Assembly: GCA_013399875.1 (NCBI GenBank)
Contig: VXAZ01008272.1
Location: 562,582-626,581, forward strand
Origin: Gymnorhina tibicen
Lineage: Eukaryota > Chordata > Aves > Passeriformes > Artamidae
DNA length: 64,000 bases
Direction of reading: 5' to 3'
The first letter of the stretch is position 1. Each line of letters starts with the position of its first letter. The notes below the pieces were generated by a model that searched no databases, was not told the DNA's origin, and saw nothing but the letters and a program-made list of their open reading frames with translations. Of the stretch, positions 12,069 to 23,785 are shown piece after piece. The position numbers and the translations under genes are program-made.

Positions 12069-12340
12069 GGGGCTGCACACGTGCTGCAGCCAGCGCACCC
12101 GCTGCCCCGAGGGCTCCAGCAGCCCTTTGTACCGAGCGTCTCCACACGTGGGAAGCATTCGACTTTCTCCTATGAGTGTCTGAGCAAGCAGGTTATAGTG
12201 CTCCAGTAATCTTCACTACACGGCCAAACATTCAGTGACATTCCCTGTTTCACCACGGCAACTGATGGGTCTGCGGAGTGCCCAGTGCAGCACCGAGCGG
12301 GGTGCCCGCTGAACACGGCTTATCTCTTATCAAAGCGGTG
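12069..12340. promoter_or_regulatory. Candidate cis-regulatory element with E-boxes and a GATA/TCF cluster
   Basis: About 17 CpGs fall within roughly 270 bp in otherwise CpG-poor DNA. Two CACGTG E-boxes are present (near 12078 and 12146). A compact TTATCTCTTATCAAAG block at 12320-12335 combines two GATA-type cores with an overlapping TCF/LEF-type ATCAAAG. The open frames crossing it are not protein-like. Regulatory role is inferred from composition and motifs only. Confidence 0.33.
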
Positions 12341-12359
12341 GATCCCTTCTGGGACTGCA

Positions 12360-15300
12360 CCCTATCTACATATTAATATTTGATGGTTCATGAGCAATTT
12401 GCAAATTTGTAATGAGTAATGAAATATCCGGGGAACTCTTTGTTCACAAATAGTTTCCAGAGTATTTCATTACGTATGACAAATTTGTAAGTATGTAGTT
12501 GCCAGTATTTGGATTCCTGAGTTGTTTGCTCTTGAGGAAAGTGCTGCTGCAGGACAGATGGCCTGGTGTCTGCTTGATCACAGCTGGGGATGCTGTCAGT
12601 GGCTTTTTGTCGCAGTGGATAGAAACATCCAACATCAAGATTACAGGGATCTGCTATGTATGTTATTGAGTGAAAATGAATCAGAAATACTATATACAGG
12701 GACAGTTTCCAGTCTTCACTTGAGTATTTAATCTCACTGGTTTCTTCCACAGCCAGACGTTTTCCTCAGTTGCCCACCTGGACTTACAGATACTAAATCT
12801 GTTTTTCCTTGATTTTTACTAGTGTTTTGCCAACAGCTTTCTAAAAGTCTGGTACAGCTGAACAGCAGTAGCAGCAGTGAAACATGGGTTTTCAGAACAG
12901 GACAGTGGAGTACAGCCAGAGAAAGTCACTGGGAGTTTTTGCCTGGACCAAGGTGGAAGAATTTGGCACAAGGGGAAGATCAGAGCATGCAAAAACCTAT
13001 TTTCTCCCCTGAAAATATCCATGTATGCAATATAAAATTAACAGAAATAGCAACAGATGAACTTATCCCAGCACTGTAATACAACATGGACGAGTCGGCT
13101 TTTTGCCTTCAGTGCTCCCATGGCATATGAAGACTTTTGCTGCAGCCTGTGGATGACTGCACTGGGCAAGGATCTGGTGGGATGGCTGCAGCCAGCATGA
13201 GGAAACGTATGGGGTGGAACTCAACTGCATGCAGGTCTTTGCTGATGCTGTATTACACAGCATGTGCACCAGGTGAGTTTGGGCCTCGTGGTGCTGCGTT
13301 TCATGGGCACTGCACCAGGCACCACCTCCGAAGCTCACAACTCCCAGAGAGTGGCAAATCCTTCACCAGGGCTGGCTGCACAGCAGTGGGAGCCGCTGGG
13401 TGCACAGCACAGACAGGTGTCCAGCAGCAAGATTTCAGCTCCTGGCTTTCAAGCCAGCTTGCAGAGAGAGCACAGAGATAAGCCCATACCTTTAATTTAA
13501 CACCTAACTGCAGGCTGCAAAAGCTGGCAGACTGTGCTTGCAGCCAGCCTGAGTCAGGCTGCCTTGCAGGGGCACTGTCACTGTCACTGCCATTGCTGTC
13601 ACTACACAGTCCTCTGGGTATTGCATAAGTGAAAGCTGCACCAAAGGTCTCCTATCTCTCAGGAATGCATCTGAGTTGGTGAGCTTTGGGTTAAACATAT
13701 TCTAAAATACATAAAAATATGTGTTTATAAAATTTTTAAATAAATTCATCTTAGTCTTCTGGCTGAGGATGAGGATTATGTAATTGATTTTTATATCAGT
13801 AGTAAATAAATTATTTTATAGTTGTTTAATGTTTTTGTATAATTAACAACCTATCCAATAGAACCTGAGTTGAGTGCCCTGTCCAGCTGACCACACACTC
13901 ATTCTTTGCTCTTCTCCCTGCTTCATCTGGCCAATCTATATGTTCTCCAGCTAGGAAGAAGACTTCAGCTCTCCAGAACTTTTCAGGTCCATTCCAGATG
14001 TGAGCTACAGATTCCCACCAAATATGGGATGTGGGAATGGGATCCCAAATATGGGATCACTATGTGCAGTGATACCTGTACATGCACAAGTGTGTGCAAG
14101 GAGCTATAGGTCTGTAGGTATGTACTTCCCAGGAAAGGATGTGTGACAGCAGCCAGTTCTCCAGATCAGCCCTTGAGATCATCGATGTTCCTCCCAGGAC
14201 ACCTGTTTCCAGGGGCACCAAGTTCCTGGGCCATGTCCTTAGAGAAGTTACAACTGATCTTTCCAGGGCTGATGTGGACTTCTCCAGGGTGCTGGTAAGC
14301 AATCTGCTTTGTGTTGTGGCAAAGCTCCCTGCCCAGAGCAGACCTGCCCTCTTCTGTAGACAGGTTAGAGAAACTTTTTCCCTAGAGTCTGCACCAAATC
14401 AGAAATTCTTTGAAGTTTCCTTCCTTCTTTTCCCACCAGTCAAGAAACGTTCACACTATTTCTTAAAAATAAGAAAAAGTACTTAAAATGCTGCTCTAAA
14501 ATTTTGAGTGTGTGGGAAAACCCCTGCTAGGCCAGAGGAGGAAACAGTAGAGACATAGCGACAATTACTGCTAAGTCTGTTTATGTTTGTTCTCCCCAAA
14601 GCATGAAGAATGGGACTAAATACAATTAGTCACCAGCCACTGGTGAGGGAGAGGAGGCTGCTGAGTCACAGCCACATTCAGCTCTGTCCCCAGAAAGGTC
14701 AGTGCCAGTTCAGGATGCAGGGGCCAGGCTGCAATGCCTCCTGCACCCCCTCTCCTTAGGGACAGTGACCCCAGGATTGGGGTGCTGCAGGTGCCAGGTC
14801 CTACCACCTACTGCCCTGTCTGTGCCATGGGATGATCATCCCTACAAAGGGACAGGATTGCTCCTCTGTGGGATCTCTCTGCTCCCTCTGGTTGTAGCCA
14901 CACTGGTGTTTCTGTTCCAGCTTCAGCAGAGCGCGGGATCAAGCCACCTCCTCACTGCTGTCTGAAAAACTGCAGCTGCAGATGGCACAGGTCTAGAGAG
15001 GTAAATGCTCTGGAGGAAGGGACCTGAAGGAATCTTTCTAGTCTGCTGTGCATATAGCGAATTTTTAAGAACCTGTTCTAGTTGGTGACTGGGATGACTC
15101 CCAAGCAAATACGTCTTACCTGAGACTTTCCTGCCCAGTGACTGTGCAGTGTTATCACACAGGCATCTCGTGAAACCTCTCTCTGATTCCTCTGCTTTGC
15201 TCCCTCAAGGCAAACAGATGGAAGTTTAATCCTCTCCCCTTGGTGTCTCTGGATTGCAAAGCCTTTGTCAAAAGGGAGCCTGAGATCTTAAAACCTAATG

Positions 15301-18028
15301 CTTTTTTCCTAGATATCGAGATAATTGCTATGGGCTAGATGCAAGAAGAATAAAGAAGCCAGGCTAGGCAAACGGGAAATGGCAGGAAGTGAGAACCAGA
15401 TAATGGAAAAAGTAATTCAAAATTATTTTCTTCATGTCTCTGTATACTGATTTGTTGTACAAAATGGAACAAATGGAAATGAGCTTAATGGATTCTTCTC
15501 TGCACTGAAGGTTTGAGAATAGGTGCATTGAATTTATGCCAAATTAGGGAGGAGTCTGGGCATTTCCTATCCAGCAAGATGAGAGAAAAGTGAAACAAAA
15601 GAAATGAGAAGTCTTTCCCATTCCACATTTCTAATAGGCTAGGAAACAATGCAGGTGGATGTAACAGAAACTGGGGTGACTCTCTTCCAGCTTGCTTCTT
15701 ACTGGAAAGCAGCCCATGTGTAAGGCACATACCACCAGGTAGAGAGGGGAAGCAAATCTTAGTTGCTTTGGGATGGATTGTCCTTGATAAGGTGATACTG
15801 TGACAGGCTTGGCTGAACTCTAATGATGGCCCTTTCTTCAGGGGCGTGTTGAAGGCGCTGATGGCCCTTCCAGACGCACTTCCAGGGTGCTGAGGTCCTG
15901 CAATGCTCTTGTGCCAGGGATGGCTTTTCTCCTCAGAGACTCTTTGGAAAGCAGAGGCTCTTGACAGAGTGCCTCTCAGTGTGTGCTCACACTTATGTGG
16001 GTATATGGAAGTTGGAAAAAAAAATAAAAGCTGTGCAGAGAATTTTACTTTCCAGGCCAATTTACTGAACAAATTTTGTTATTGTAAATCTATTATCTGT
16101 GTATATCTGTATATGTATTATCTGCTGTCTGAAAAAAACAAATGACCGTAGATGGCTGTAAACTGATGCTTTCTCCTGAACAGGAAGAACAGCAGCCCTG
16201 GAGATGCTTGGTCACATATCTGTTGCTGCAAACCAGCTTTGTGGCATTGACCAGCAAGACAGCACTGCTTTCTGCATCTCAGGCTCTATGAGAGAGCATG
16301 TCCTTACATGTCATGGTCGTGGCTTTATTTAATCCTCACTGTATGCAGTCAATAACAAGAAGACTCTTGGCATTTTCAGTTGTCAGATGGGGATCACATT
16401 CTTGCAGAAAATGTCCTGTCTGAAATGACCTCTTTAGAGCAGTGCCTGTGCAGAGAGAGAGTGAGGGGAAGGTCCTTTCACCTCTGGGTCCCCAGCAGTA
16501 TTTGCACGCCACCTGCCCTATGGTTTGGTGATAGAAACTTTGTCCAACAAGAACTTCAGGGTTTGGCTGTCTATCCCCATCAAGAAAAGATGAGCAAAGT
16601 GGAAGCAGCTAATTCAAGTGTTTGGTGGTAGTGTTATGAGCAAGGGCACTTTTGTTGCATGGAAAATATATGGTTGTCCCTTTTAAATTGGAGGGACAGT
16701 GTAAAATATTGTGCAGTGTCACAGGAACAGCTTAAGCACAGCTCCCACGTAGATCAGACCAGTGCAAAGGCAGAGATCAAACATAACTTTTCCTGTATTG
16801 ACATAATGCACATTGCAGTTTCAGTCCACCATAGAACAAAAAAAATAGATTAGAAAGCAAGCTACACAAATGATCAATGATGTTAATTACAGTTCTCAAT
16901 GAGGGAGATAATAGCAATGCAAGGGAAAGTAAATACTTATTAGCTCTAAGGAGCATCCTGTTATCTGAATGAAAAATAAACACATTTATCTAGGTATCAC
17001 CTTAATGGCTCTGGCCATGAAGAGCCGGTGTGCTTACTTCACCCAGATGCTGGCACCTTTACCATGTCTGGTGGAAAACAGAAGAAGCTTCACTGATGCT
17101 AATGTATTTAAAACTCGTCTGAATGGCCAACTGGACCTTAATATTCACCTCAGCTGGTGCCAGAACACCAGCCTGTCACCTGACAGCTAGGGCAGGTGTT
17201 AAGTATCACCTAACTATATGCTACACTTTATATGTGTAATATGGCACATTATACAGCCCCCTCCCCCTCCTGGCCTTCTAAAATCCTTTTGAAGATCTCA
17301 TTAGCCCTATAGCAAAGTCAATGGGTATTTAGTTTCTAGGTAGGTGGGATGTGCTGAAGGCCTCTGGAGCAAAGATGACAAAGGATTTCAGTCTTTTCTT
17401 TAAGATCCAGATGACGGTTTTGCTGAAAGCTGTTGTGGTTTCATGTTTGGAGGTGCTAAAAATCCCACTGGTTACAGGGTGGGTGGCAAGTGCTCAACAT
17501 TTCTGGATGTCAGGGCAGGCATGTCCTCACTGGCCACCTCTCTTCAACCACCTTCAAATGATTCCCCAATTTATTGCCACTTAAGCTTCAGCCCTGTCTC
17601 AGAGGTTCTCCATTAGTGGTGTAACGAACTGATACAATGCTAAGTCAAAGGATTCAGAGCTAGTGTGCAGTAAACATAAACATATGTTTAGCGTTGGGTT
17701 ATAAACTACTGTAGCCAAAGTGGGCAAGTGTTACAAACTTCAAACACAAAACAGATGCAAGTTAATTAGAGGCATGAAAGTGATGACAATAGAAGTGAGC
17801 TGTAGCAAGGAAATGAAATGTTAGTTTAGGCAGAAGTTGCTGCAGCTCTGCCTTGCACTGGAAATGCCTGCAGTCCGTGCTGAAGATGGGAAGGCATAGA
17901 CATATTTTATTGGGACAGCCAAGCATGTTGCCCATATGTCAGAAATGTAAGTCCCTGCTATGAGTGAATGTGTGGAGGAAATACAATCTGACAGGCTTTT
18001 GAAAGCTGGGAATTGGCTTGCCGTGAGG
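12360..18028. other. Intergenic, nothing firm recognised
   Basis: AT-rich unique sequence. At 14022-14058 the ATATGGGAT word repeats within a short imperfect duplication. Around 12925 a short stretch resembles an old interspersed repeat but is too degraded to assign. The 195-codon reverse-strand frame at 15485-16072 shows no domain, signal or splice context and is likely chance. Confidence 0.55.
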
Positions 18029-18527
18029 TCACAGAATCCCAGAGTCACAGAATAAGCTGAGTTGGAAGGGACCCACAAGGATCATCGAGTCCAGCTCCTG
18101 GCCCTGCACAGGACAGCCCCAAGAGTCACATCACGTGCCCAAGAGCATTGTCCAAAATCTTGAGCTCTGTCAGGCTGATGCTGTGACCACTTCCCTGGAG
18201 AGCCTCTTACAGTGCCCAACCACCCTCTGATTAGAGAAGGACCTTTTTCTAATATCCAACCTAAACCTCCCCTGACACAACTTCAGGCCATTCCCGTGGG
18301 TCCTACCACTGGTCACCACAGAGCAGAGATCAGTGCCTGCCTCTCCTCTTCCCCTTACAAGGAAGTTGTAACTGCAGTGAGGTCTCCGCTCAGTCTCCTC
18401 TTGTCCAGACTGAACAAACCAAGTGACCTCAGCCACTCCTCACACGGCTTCCCCTCAAGGCCCTTCACCATCCTTTTGTCGTTTGGACACTCGGTAATTC
18501 CTTAATGTGCCTGAAGCTGGACTGTAA
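18029..18527 (-). repeat. CR1 LINE fragment, 3' end
   Basis: Read on the minus strand this is the 3' part of a CR1 non-LTR retrotransposon. The left edge has the CR1-terminal TCACAGAAT-type tandem octamers, and the body encodes the degraded C-terminus of ORF2 (GRFRLDIRKRSF, then a CKRLSREVVTAS-like stretch). It lacks everything upstream of the ORF2 C-terminus, as expected for 5' truncation during target-primed reverse transcription. It is closely similar to the copies at 23588 and 30133. Not functional. Confidence 0.9.
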
Positions 18528-18602
18528 CACAGAATTATAGAATGGTTTGGGAAGGGACTTTAAGGATGATCTAGTTCCAAACCCCTTGCTATATGTACCA
18601 GG
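18528..18602 (-). repeat. Second CR1 3' tail, different subfamily
   Basis: Directly abutting the previous copy is a second CR1 3' terminus in the same orientation: ACAGAATTATAGAATGGTTT followed by the AAGGGAC..TTAAGGATGATCTAGTTCCAA signature. This subfamily differs from the neighbour. Recognisable homology fades near 18600, so this is a severely truncated insertion or remnant. Confidence 0.75.
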
Positions 18603-19900
18603 GCTTACAGTGCCCAGTGTGCCATGAGAAAGCAGAGATGTCCTGGCATCCTGGCCTGGGCATCCCCTGGGAGAGGGGTACTGGGCTTCTCAGGCAGTGC
18701 TGTGGCATGGCAGCCATCCAGCACTCAAGGGCTCAGCTTTGCCCTTCCCCTCAAGCTTCCCAGCCCTTGTTCCCTGCCATGAGAGACTTCCAGGCCCTGG
18801 CCAGGGGCTGGTAGGTGCCCAGCTGGTGACATGAGTCCCACTAAGGAGGCAGAAGTGCTTCAACAAGGCTAGGCAACCCTTATGACTATGGGGCTGCCTG
18901 CAGTTCCAGGGTCTGTCCCTGCCTTGTTCTTGGCTTTCCTCTTCTCTATCAATGTAGACAAAAGATTTAGTGACTCTTCATGCCAATAAATCTTCTCCCT
19001 AGCTGCTTATACTCTGCTCCTTTGCCTATCATCTGAGTAGTCCTAAAAGCAGTGATTTGAAGAAGTTGTTGTTTTAGTAGGTCCTTGTGAGCTCGTGTCC
19101 TCCCAGGCCATGCATGTTTCCATGGTTTGCATGGAGATTGTGGAAGAAAAGGGGTGTTTGGTGTTGGAAGGAGGAGAAAACCCCCAAATAAATGCCATAA
19201 TAACAGTAGCTCTGAGGTAGCTGCAGAAGCCTTGGGTATGTTTGTTCCCTTAGTCCCAGATGAGGAAGTGTGCGTGTGCCTCTCAGTCCTGTGCGAGCTT
19301 GTGCTTCAGCAGACAGACTGTCTTTGTCCTCCTCTAGTGCTGCTCTGATGTTTTGCCCTCCAACGTGTTCTACACGTCTGCCTCAGACAGACTTGGGAGC
19401 CAAAAGGGCTACCCACAGAGCAGATGGTTTAAAATAGCTCCCCTGACAAAAAGAGCATTGCTGTTCAGCCGCTCCTCCTCCTCCTGTGGGCACCGGTGCT
19501 GCCGGATGCGGAGCTGCTGTGCCCATATCAATGCTCATGAGCAGCTTTCTGGCTCCCAGGGCCAGCAGCCTGCTCAGCCCTCTGCTGCTGGGGCACTGCA
19601 GTTCCTGCCTGCCTGTTCAGCCCACCAGCATCACCGTGTCCCTCCAGTGCTTTGTCCTGCCATCACACAGGACAGAGCAGAGAGGCTCACCCTGCTGTTT
19701 GCCAGCCCTGCCCAGTCCAGCCCCATGCCCCATGCCCCAGCACCCCCACGCAATTTAGGGCCTCCCTAAGAGGTACTTGAGGGATTAGCAGCTGTAAAAG
19801 TCCTGCTCTGAATGAGAATTTCAGGTTGGGACCTGAAACTGTAGCAGTTTGGAAAGCACCCAGTGGCTGTGCTGTCAGGGAGTGTTCACAGGCAGTAAAA
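18603..19900. other. Intergenic, nothing recognised
   Basis: Mixed-composition sequence with moderately GC-rich stretches around 18.6-18.8 and 19.45-19.75 kb. Several overlapping open frames exist, including 138 codons at 19353-19769, but they are Cys/Ser/Pro-rich with no domain and no splice or promoter context. Confidence 0.5.
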
Positions 19901-19904
19901 TAAA

Positions 19905-20395
19905 ACCGTTGCCTAATTACAGTTTCACCAAGGGGCACTGTAATGCTGGGGTATTAACTCCTTGCACATAAACAGCGGTGGGCGGGGGCTTGCCAGCAGT
20001 GCTTCTACCTCCGGGAGATAAACAGGTAACGGTATCACGAGGCTGCCATCCAGACGGGAGACAGCTGCTCGGTGAAATTACAGGTACATTTACTCACTCG
20101 GTACGGAATTACACGTGGTGGGGGCAGGAATTACACCTAAGTGTTATCCAGCCCTACCTTCACTGGGGGCAAAAATCCGGGACTGGGAACGTACAGACCA
20201 CAGCAGAGTAAGGCGGGAACAAAAAAGGGACTTCGCACCATTTATGGAAGTTGAAATTGAAACAGAGAAGATCATCAGCCGAGGGAAGGTTGTAATTACT
20301 GTACAATCAGCTACTCATGTAACGAAACCACACACTGGCACAGTGCTAATAGGAGGGTCTCAGCTGTCAGAGGAGTACAGATTCAATCGGGGAAG
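19905..20395. promoter_or_regulatory. Candidate cis-regulatory element with repeated GAATTACAC words
   Basis: About 18 CpGs by hand count lie in roughly 490 bp, far above the surrounding density. Within it GGAATTACACGTGG and GGAATTACACCTAAGTG lie about 25 bp apart (near 20105 and 20139). They give a repeated homeodomain-like AATTAC core flanked by an E-box in one copy and a T-box/NK2-like ACACCTAAGTG in the other. Conservation is not demonstrable here. Confidence 0.35.
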
Positions 20396-20399
20396 CTTG

Positions 20400-23300
20400 G
20401 ATGTTGATATTTTTATTTGGGGAATGCTTTTCCCCTTGAATTATTTTAGACAAGATGATTAAAAAAATAAAAAGAAAACCAAATTGCTGGAGAGTACTGC
20501 ATCAGGAGGAAGGGAGGTGGGCTGGTGGGAGTTTCTATCCACACCAAGCTGTTCCTTGGGGCAAGGTACTTTGGTCCCAGTGCTGCCCTGGCAGGGGATG
20601 GGCAGGAACAGGCTGCAGTGATGGGGTGAACTCTGCATGGGCACGGGCTGGCTGGGATGACACCCTTCTGCTGCATGCTGGCTCTGGGAGGACACGCCGT
20701 GCAGGAGTGGCTGCAAAGTACACATGTGAGCAGGGAGAGGGTGCAGAGCCTTGTCTCTTTCAGACTTACATGAAATCTCTAATGCTATGAGCAAATGCTG
20801 AAAGTTAGTTACATCCTTCAAATTGTAGGGAAAAATAAGTAGTTTGGTTAGAGCTTCCAGGTGGTGTGTACCAGGTAAAAGAGTGCAGCAATGTCACCTG
20901 TGGTGAAGCCATGCAGGTAACCATTAAATGGAACTCCTTACACAAGGAAGGGTTACTCACATGGGCAAGGGAAAGAACTGGAAATGCTCTGCCACAACGG
21001 TGCAAGGTCATATTTCATTTCCGTAGTGTTTTCTCTCCCCAGGAGGCAGCCAGAAACCAAAGCAAAGCTCTAGTCTCTGAAGAATTCCCTTATTAAAGTT
21101 TGCCTAGCTCCTTTGCTGCTCCAAGGTGTCTCTTAGGAACTGCTCAATTCATACAGAAGGTGTTTTGCTTTGTGCATATGAATCTTTATTATTATTATTT
21201 TTTAATTGAAAAATATCTTTCCCTTCCCACCATCCCTTCGGGTCAGGATAGATGTTATTTGACATAAAAATGTTTTTTTGGCATGTTGAATTAAACCTTC
21301 CTGACTTTGGCAAAGAGTGACTGCAGTGCCAAGATAATTAACAGGGGCTGATTTGGTGACTTATCTCCCTAGTTCAGTCTCGGCAGCACTGCCTGCTACA
21401 GAGCTTTGATAACTGCTGCTGGACACCCCACAAAGCAAGAGCTTAATTGTCTTTCAGGAAGTTTTTCTATCAACCACTTCTCTGCAGTTTGATAAGTTCT
21501 CTTGCTTTGGAAAAGTCTTCAGACTTCCTGACAGGTCTATAAGAAGCATGGGTGGCCCTGAGGCCCCTCACCCCTCAGCTGTCCCACAAGTGGTGCTAAT
21601 GCCCCAGTTGCTTGCTCATCCCATCCTTGGCTCCCTGTAGAGTCCACCAGTGGGAAAAACAAACAGGTTTATACAAGAGTCTGCCCAAATTCAGAGAGGG
21701 CAGCTGTGGAGGATGCTGTGGGACTGAGCTTGAGAAAGTGTATTGGGAAAGACAATGACATTTCCTCCCCATTACACAGTAAAATTACCTGGCCTTAATA
21801 TTAGTGAATCTGCCCTAGTAGTACTAAGTGGTATGTTTTGAAATATAGAGATTTTTTTTTCACTTGGAGAAATATGAAAAGAGCAATTTTAAACTGCTTC
21901 TATTTCTTTGTATGGCAATCTAAAAACATCAATGGCCAAACTCACCATGACTGGATTTAAAAGCAGCCTAGTATAGGCTAAAGAATAGTAAAGACCCACA
22001 AGGATCTCCAGCTTTTTCTTAATGGGGGTTTGTGGCAGTGAAACCCTCTGCTGTGCAGCCTCCCTCTCCTTAGGTATCTCTGAAGCCCCCACTGTCTCCA
22101 GGTGAAGGCTGGCCGGAGTGCTTAGGGGTCTTTCCCAGCCTAGTCAAGTTTATACATGAAAGGACCCAGCAATGGGATTATGTGACACAGTGTTTAACTT
22201 TTGGTTATTTGTTCAAAGCAAAAAAGGCTTTAAAAAGTCTTTAGTATGTATCACTGCAGAAGGAAGTCCTGCACTAGCTGCCTTTTTCAACCCGCATCTC
22301 CTCAGCAAGTTGGCCAGGTGAATATTTCTGAGTAGTGTTTACCTCCAAGAGCTCTGCTTCTGCAGAGAAAGCACAGCAAGGGTTTGGGTGGCACCACCTC
22401 TTGCTAGCCAGGGAGGTTTCAGTGTTTACCTGACCAGAGCTGCCTCTAGGACTGCAGGACTTGGATTTTCACAGGTTTGTGTTGCTTACCCATCTCTTCT
22501 CCCTTCTGAGGGACAAGAAGGGTATTAGCTTTAGCATTACCATGGCTTTAGTCACTTGGCTTGCTTGCTCTTTAGGCATCACACTTTTCCAAAGCAACTT
22601 TGAGGGTGTCATCAAATGGGTCGCAGTCACTTCTGAGCCAGAGTGGGCTTAGGCAGGTGAAGCAGAGAAGCTCCACAACTCAGTGCCATTTCTAGTCAGA
22701 CCCGCACCAAGTTTAGCTGAACATTATTGCCAAGACCTGAATTTGGATCTGCTGGCTAAGGCTTTGATGTAATGTTTGCTTTGCAAAAAAGCTCCTCTGA
22801 TATAAACGGAGTGAAAGTATCCTGTCTGGCTGAGTATAACTGGACATATTCTCTGGACAAGCTGTGTTAAGCTTTGACTTAGAGTCTAACAGCTCTTAAT
22901 GTCTCTCCTAAGCTTTCCTGTTGAATGTTTGCACCATTTCAGGAGAAACAGGGATTATTTAACTGAAGTACCTTTGATAGATTTGAAGTCTCTGAGGATC
23001 AGCTGACTTACAAAGGGAAAAGAGAGTATTTAAAACCAAAGCAAGGGTTATTCTGAAGGTTCATTCTTTATTTGAAGACAGCTTAGGAATGATTTAATAG
23101 GGTTAACTTCAGAGAGAAATATCCTGAAGTCCTCTAGGAAACATATTCTTGCAAGGTTGCCAGCTAGTTTATAACTGAGATTCCTCATTCTCCGTGGGGG
23201 TAATTACTGCAGCTGGGTTGGAAAGGCTTCGGTATTAAAACAGCAGTCAAGAGCTACTGAACACAGGCTCAAATCCACAAGGAGATTCTCAAAGCCTGAG

Positions 23301-23587
23301 CTGATTAGAGCAGAATAAATCTTGGACTGGATTGCCTGTCCCTGCCTTAATGTCTCGCACTAAGGGGGTTATGGTATGAAATGGGGTAGGCTGGTGTGAG
23401 CGTGTCATGCATTTTATCTGAGAAATGAGCTTTCCTTTTTCTGGGAGGTTGCCTGAAAGAGCCACTTAAAGTGAAAGCCTGAGGTGAGGAATCCAGGACC
23501 AAGATATGTAATATCCAATAGCAGCATACTAAAAAACCCAAAACCCCTTCAAACCCCCGAACTTTTCTTTCTCCATCAGCCATGAAT
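20400..23587. other. Intergenic, nothing recognised
   Basis: Unique, mostly AT-rich sequence. Small overlapping frames at 20446-20821 on both strands shadow each other and do not resemble known proteins. No RNA gene or repeat stands out. Confidence 0.55.
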
Positions 23588-23785
23588 ATCCTGAGTTGGA
23601 AGGGACCCACAAGGATCACTGAGTCCAGCTCCTGGCCCGGCACAGGACAACCCCAAGAATCACACTGTGTACCTGAGAGCACTGTCCAAAAACTTCTTGA
23701 ACTCTGTCAGGCTTGGTGCTGTGACCACTTCCCTGGGGAGCCTGTTCCAGCATTTGACCACCCTCTGTTTGAAGAACCTGGCTGA
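23588..23785 (-). repeat. CR1 LINE fragment, 5'-truncated
   Basis: Minus-strand CR1 3' end of the same subfamily as the copies at 18029 and 30133. It encodes the decayed ORF2 C-terminus (CWNRLPREVVTAPSLTEF), then GTCCTGTGC..GGGCCAGGAGCTGGACTC-type tail sequence. Homology stops near 23785 where unique DNA resumes. The terminal octamer repeats at the left edge are partly lost. Confidence 0.9.

Noticed and set aside
15485..16072. 195-codon minus-strand open frame
   Set aside because: No family resemblance or repeat signature; consistent with a chance frame in this length of DNA.
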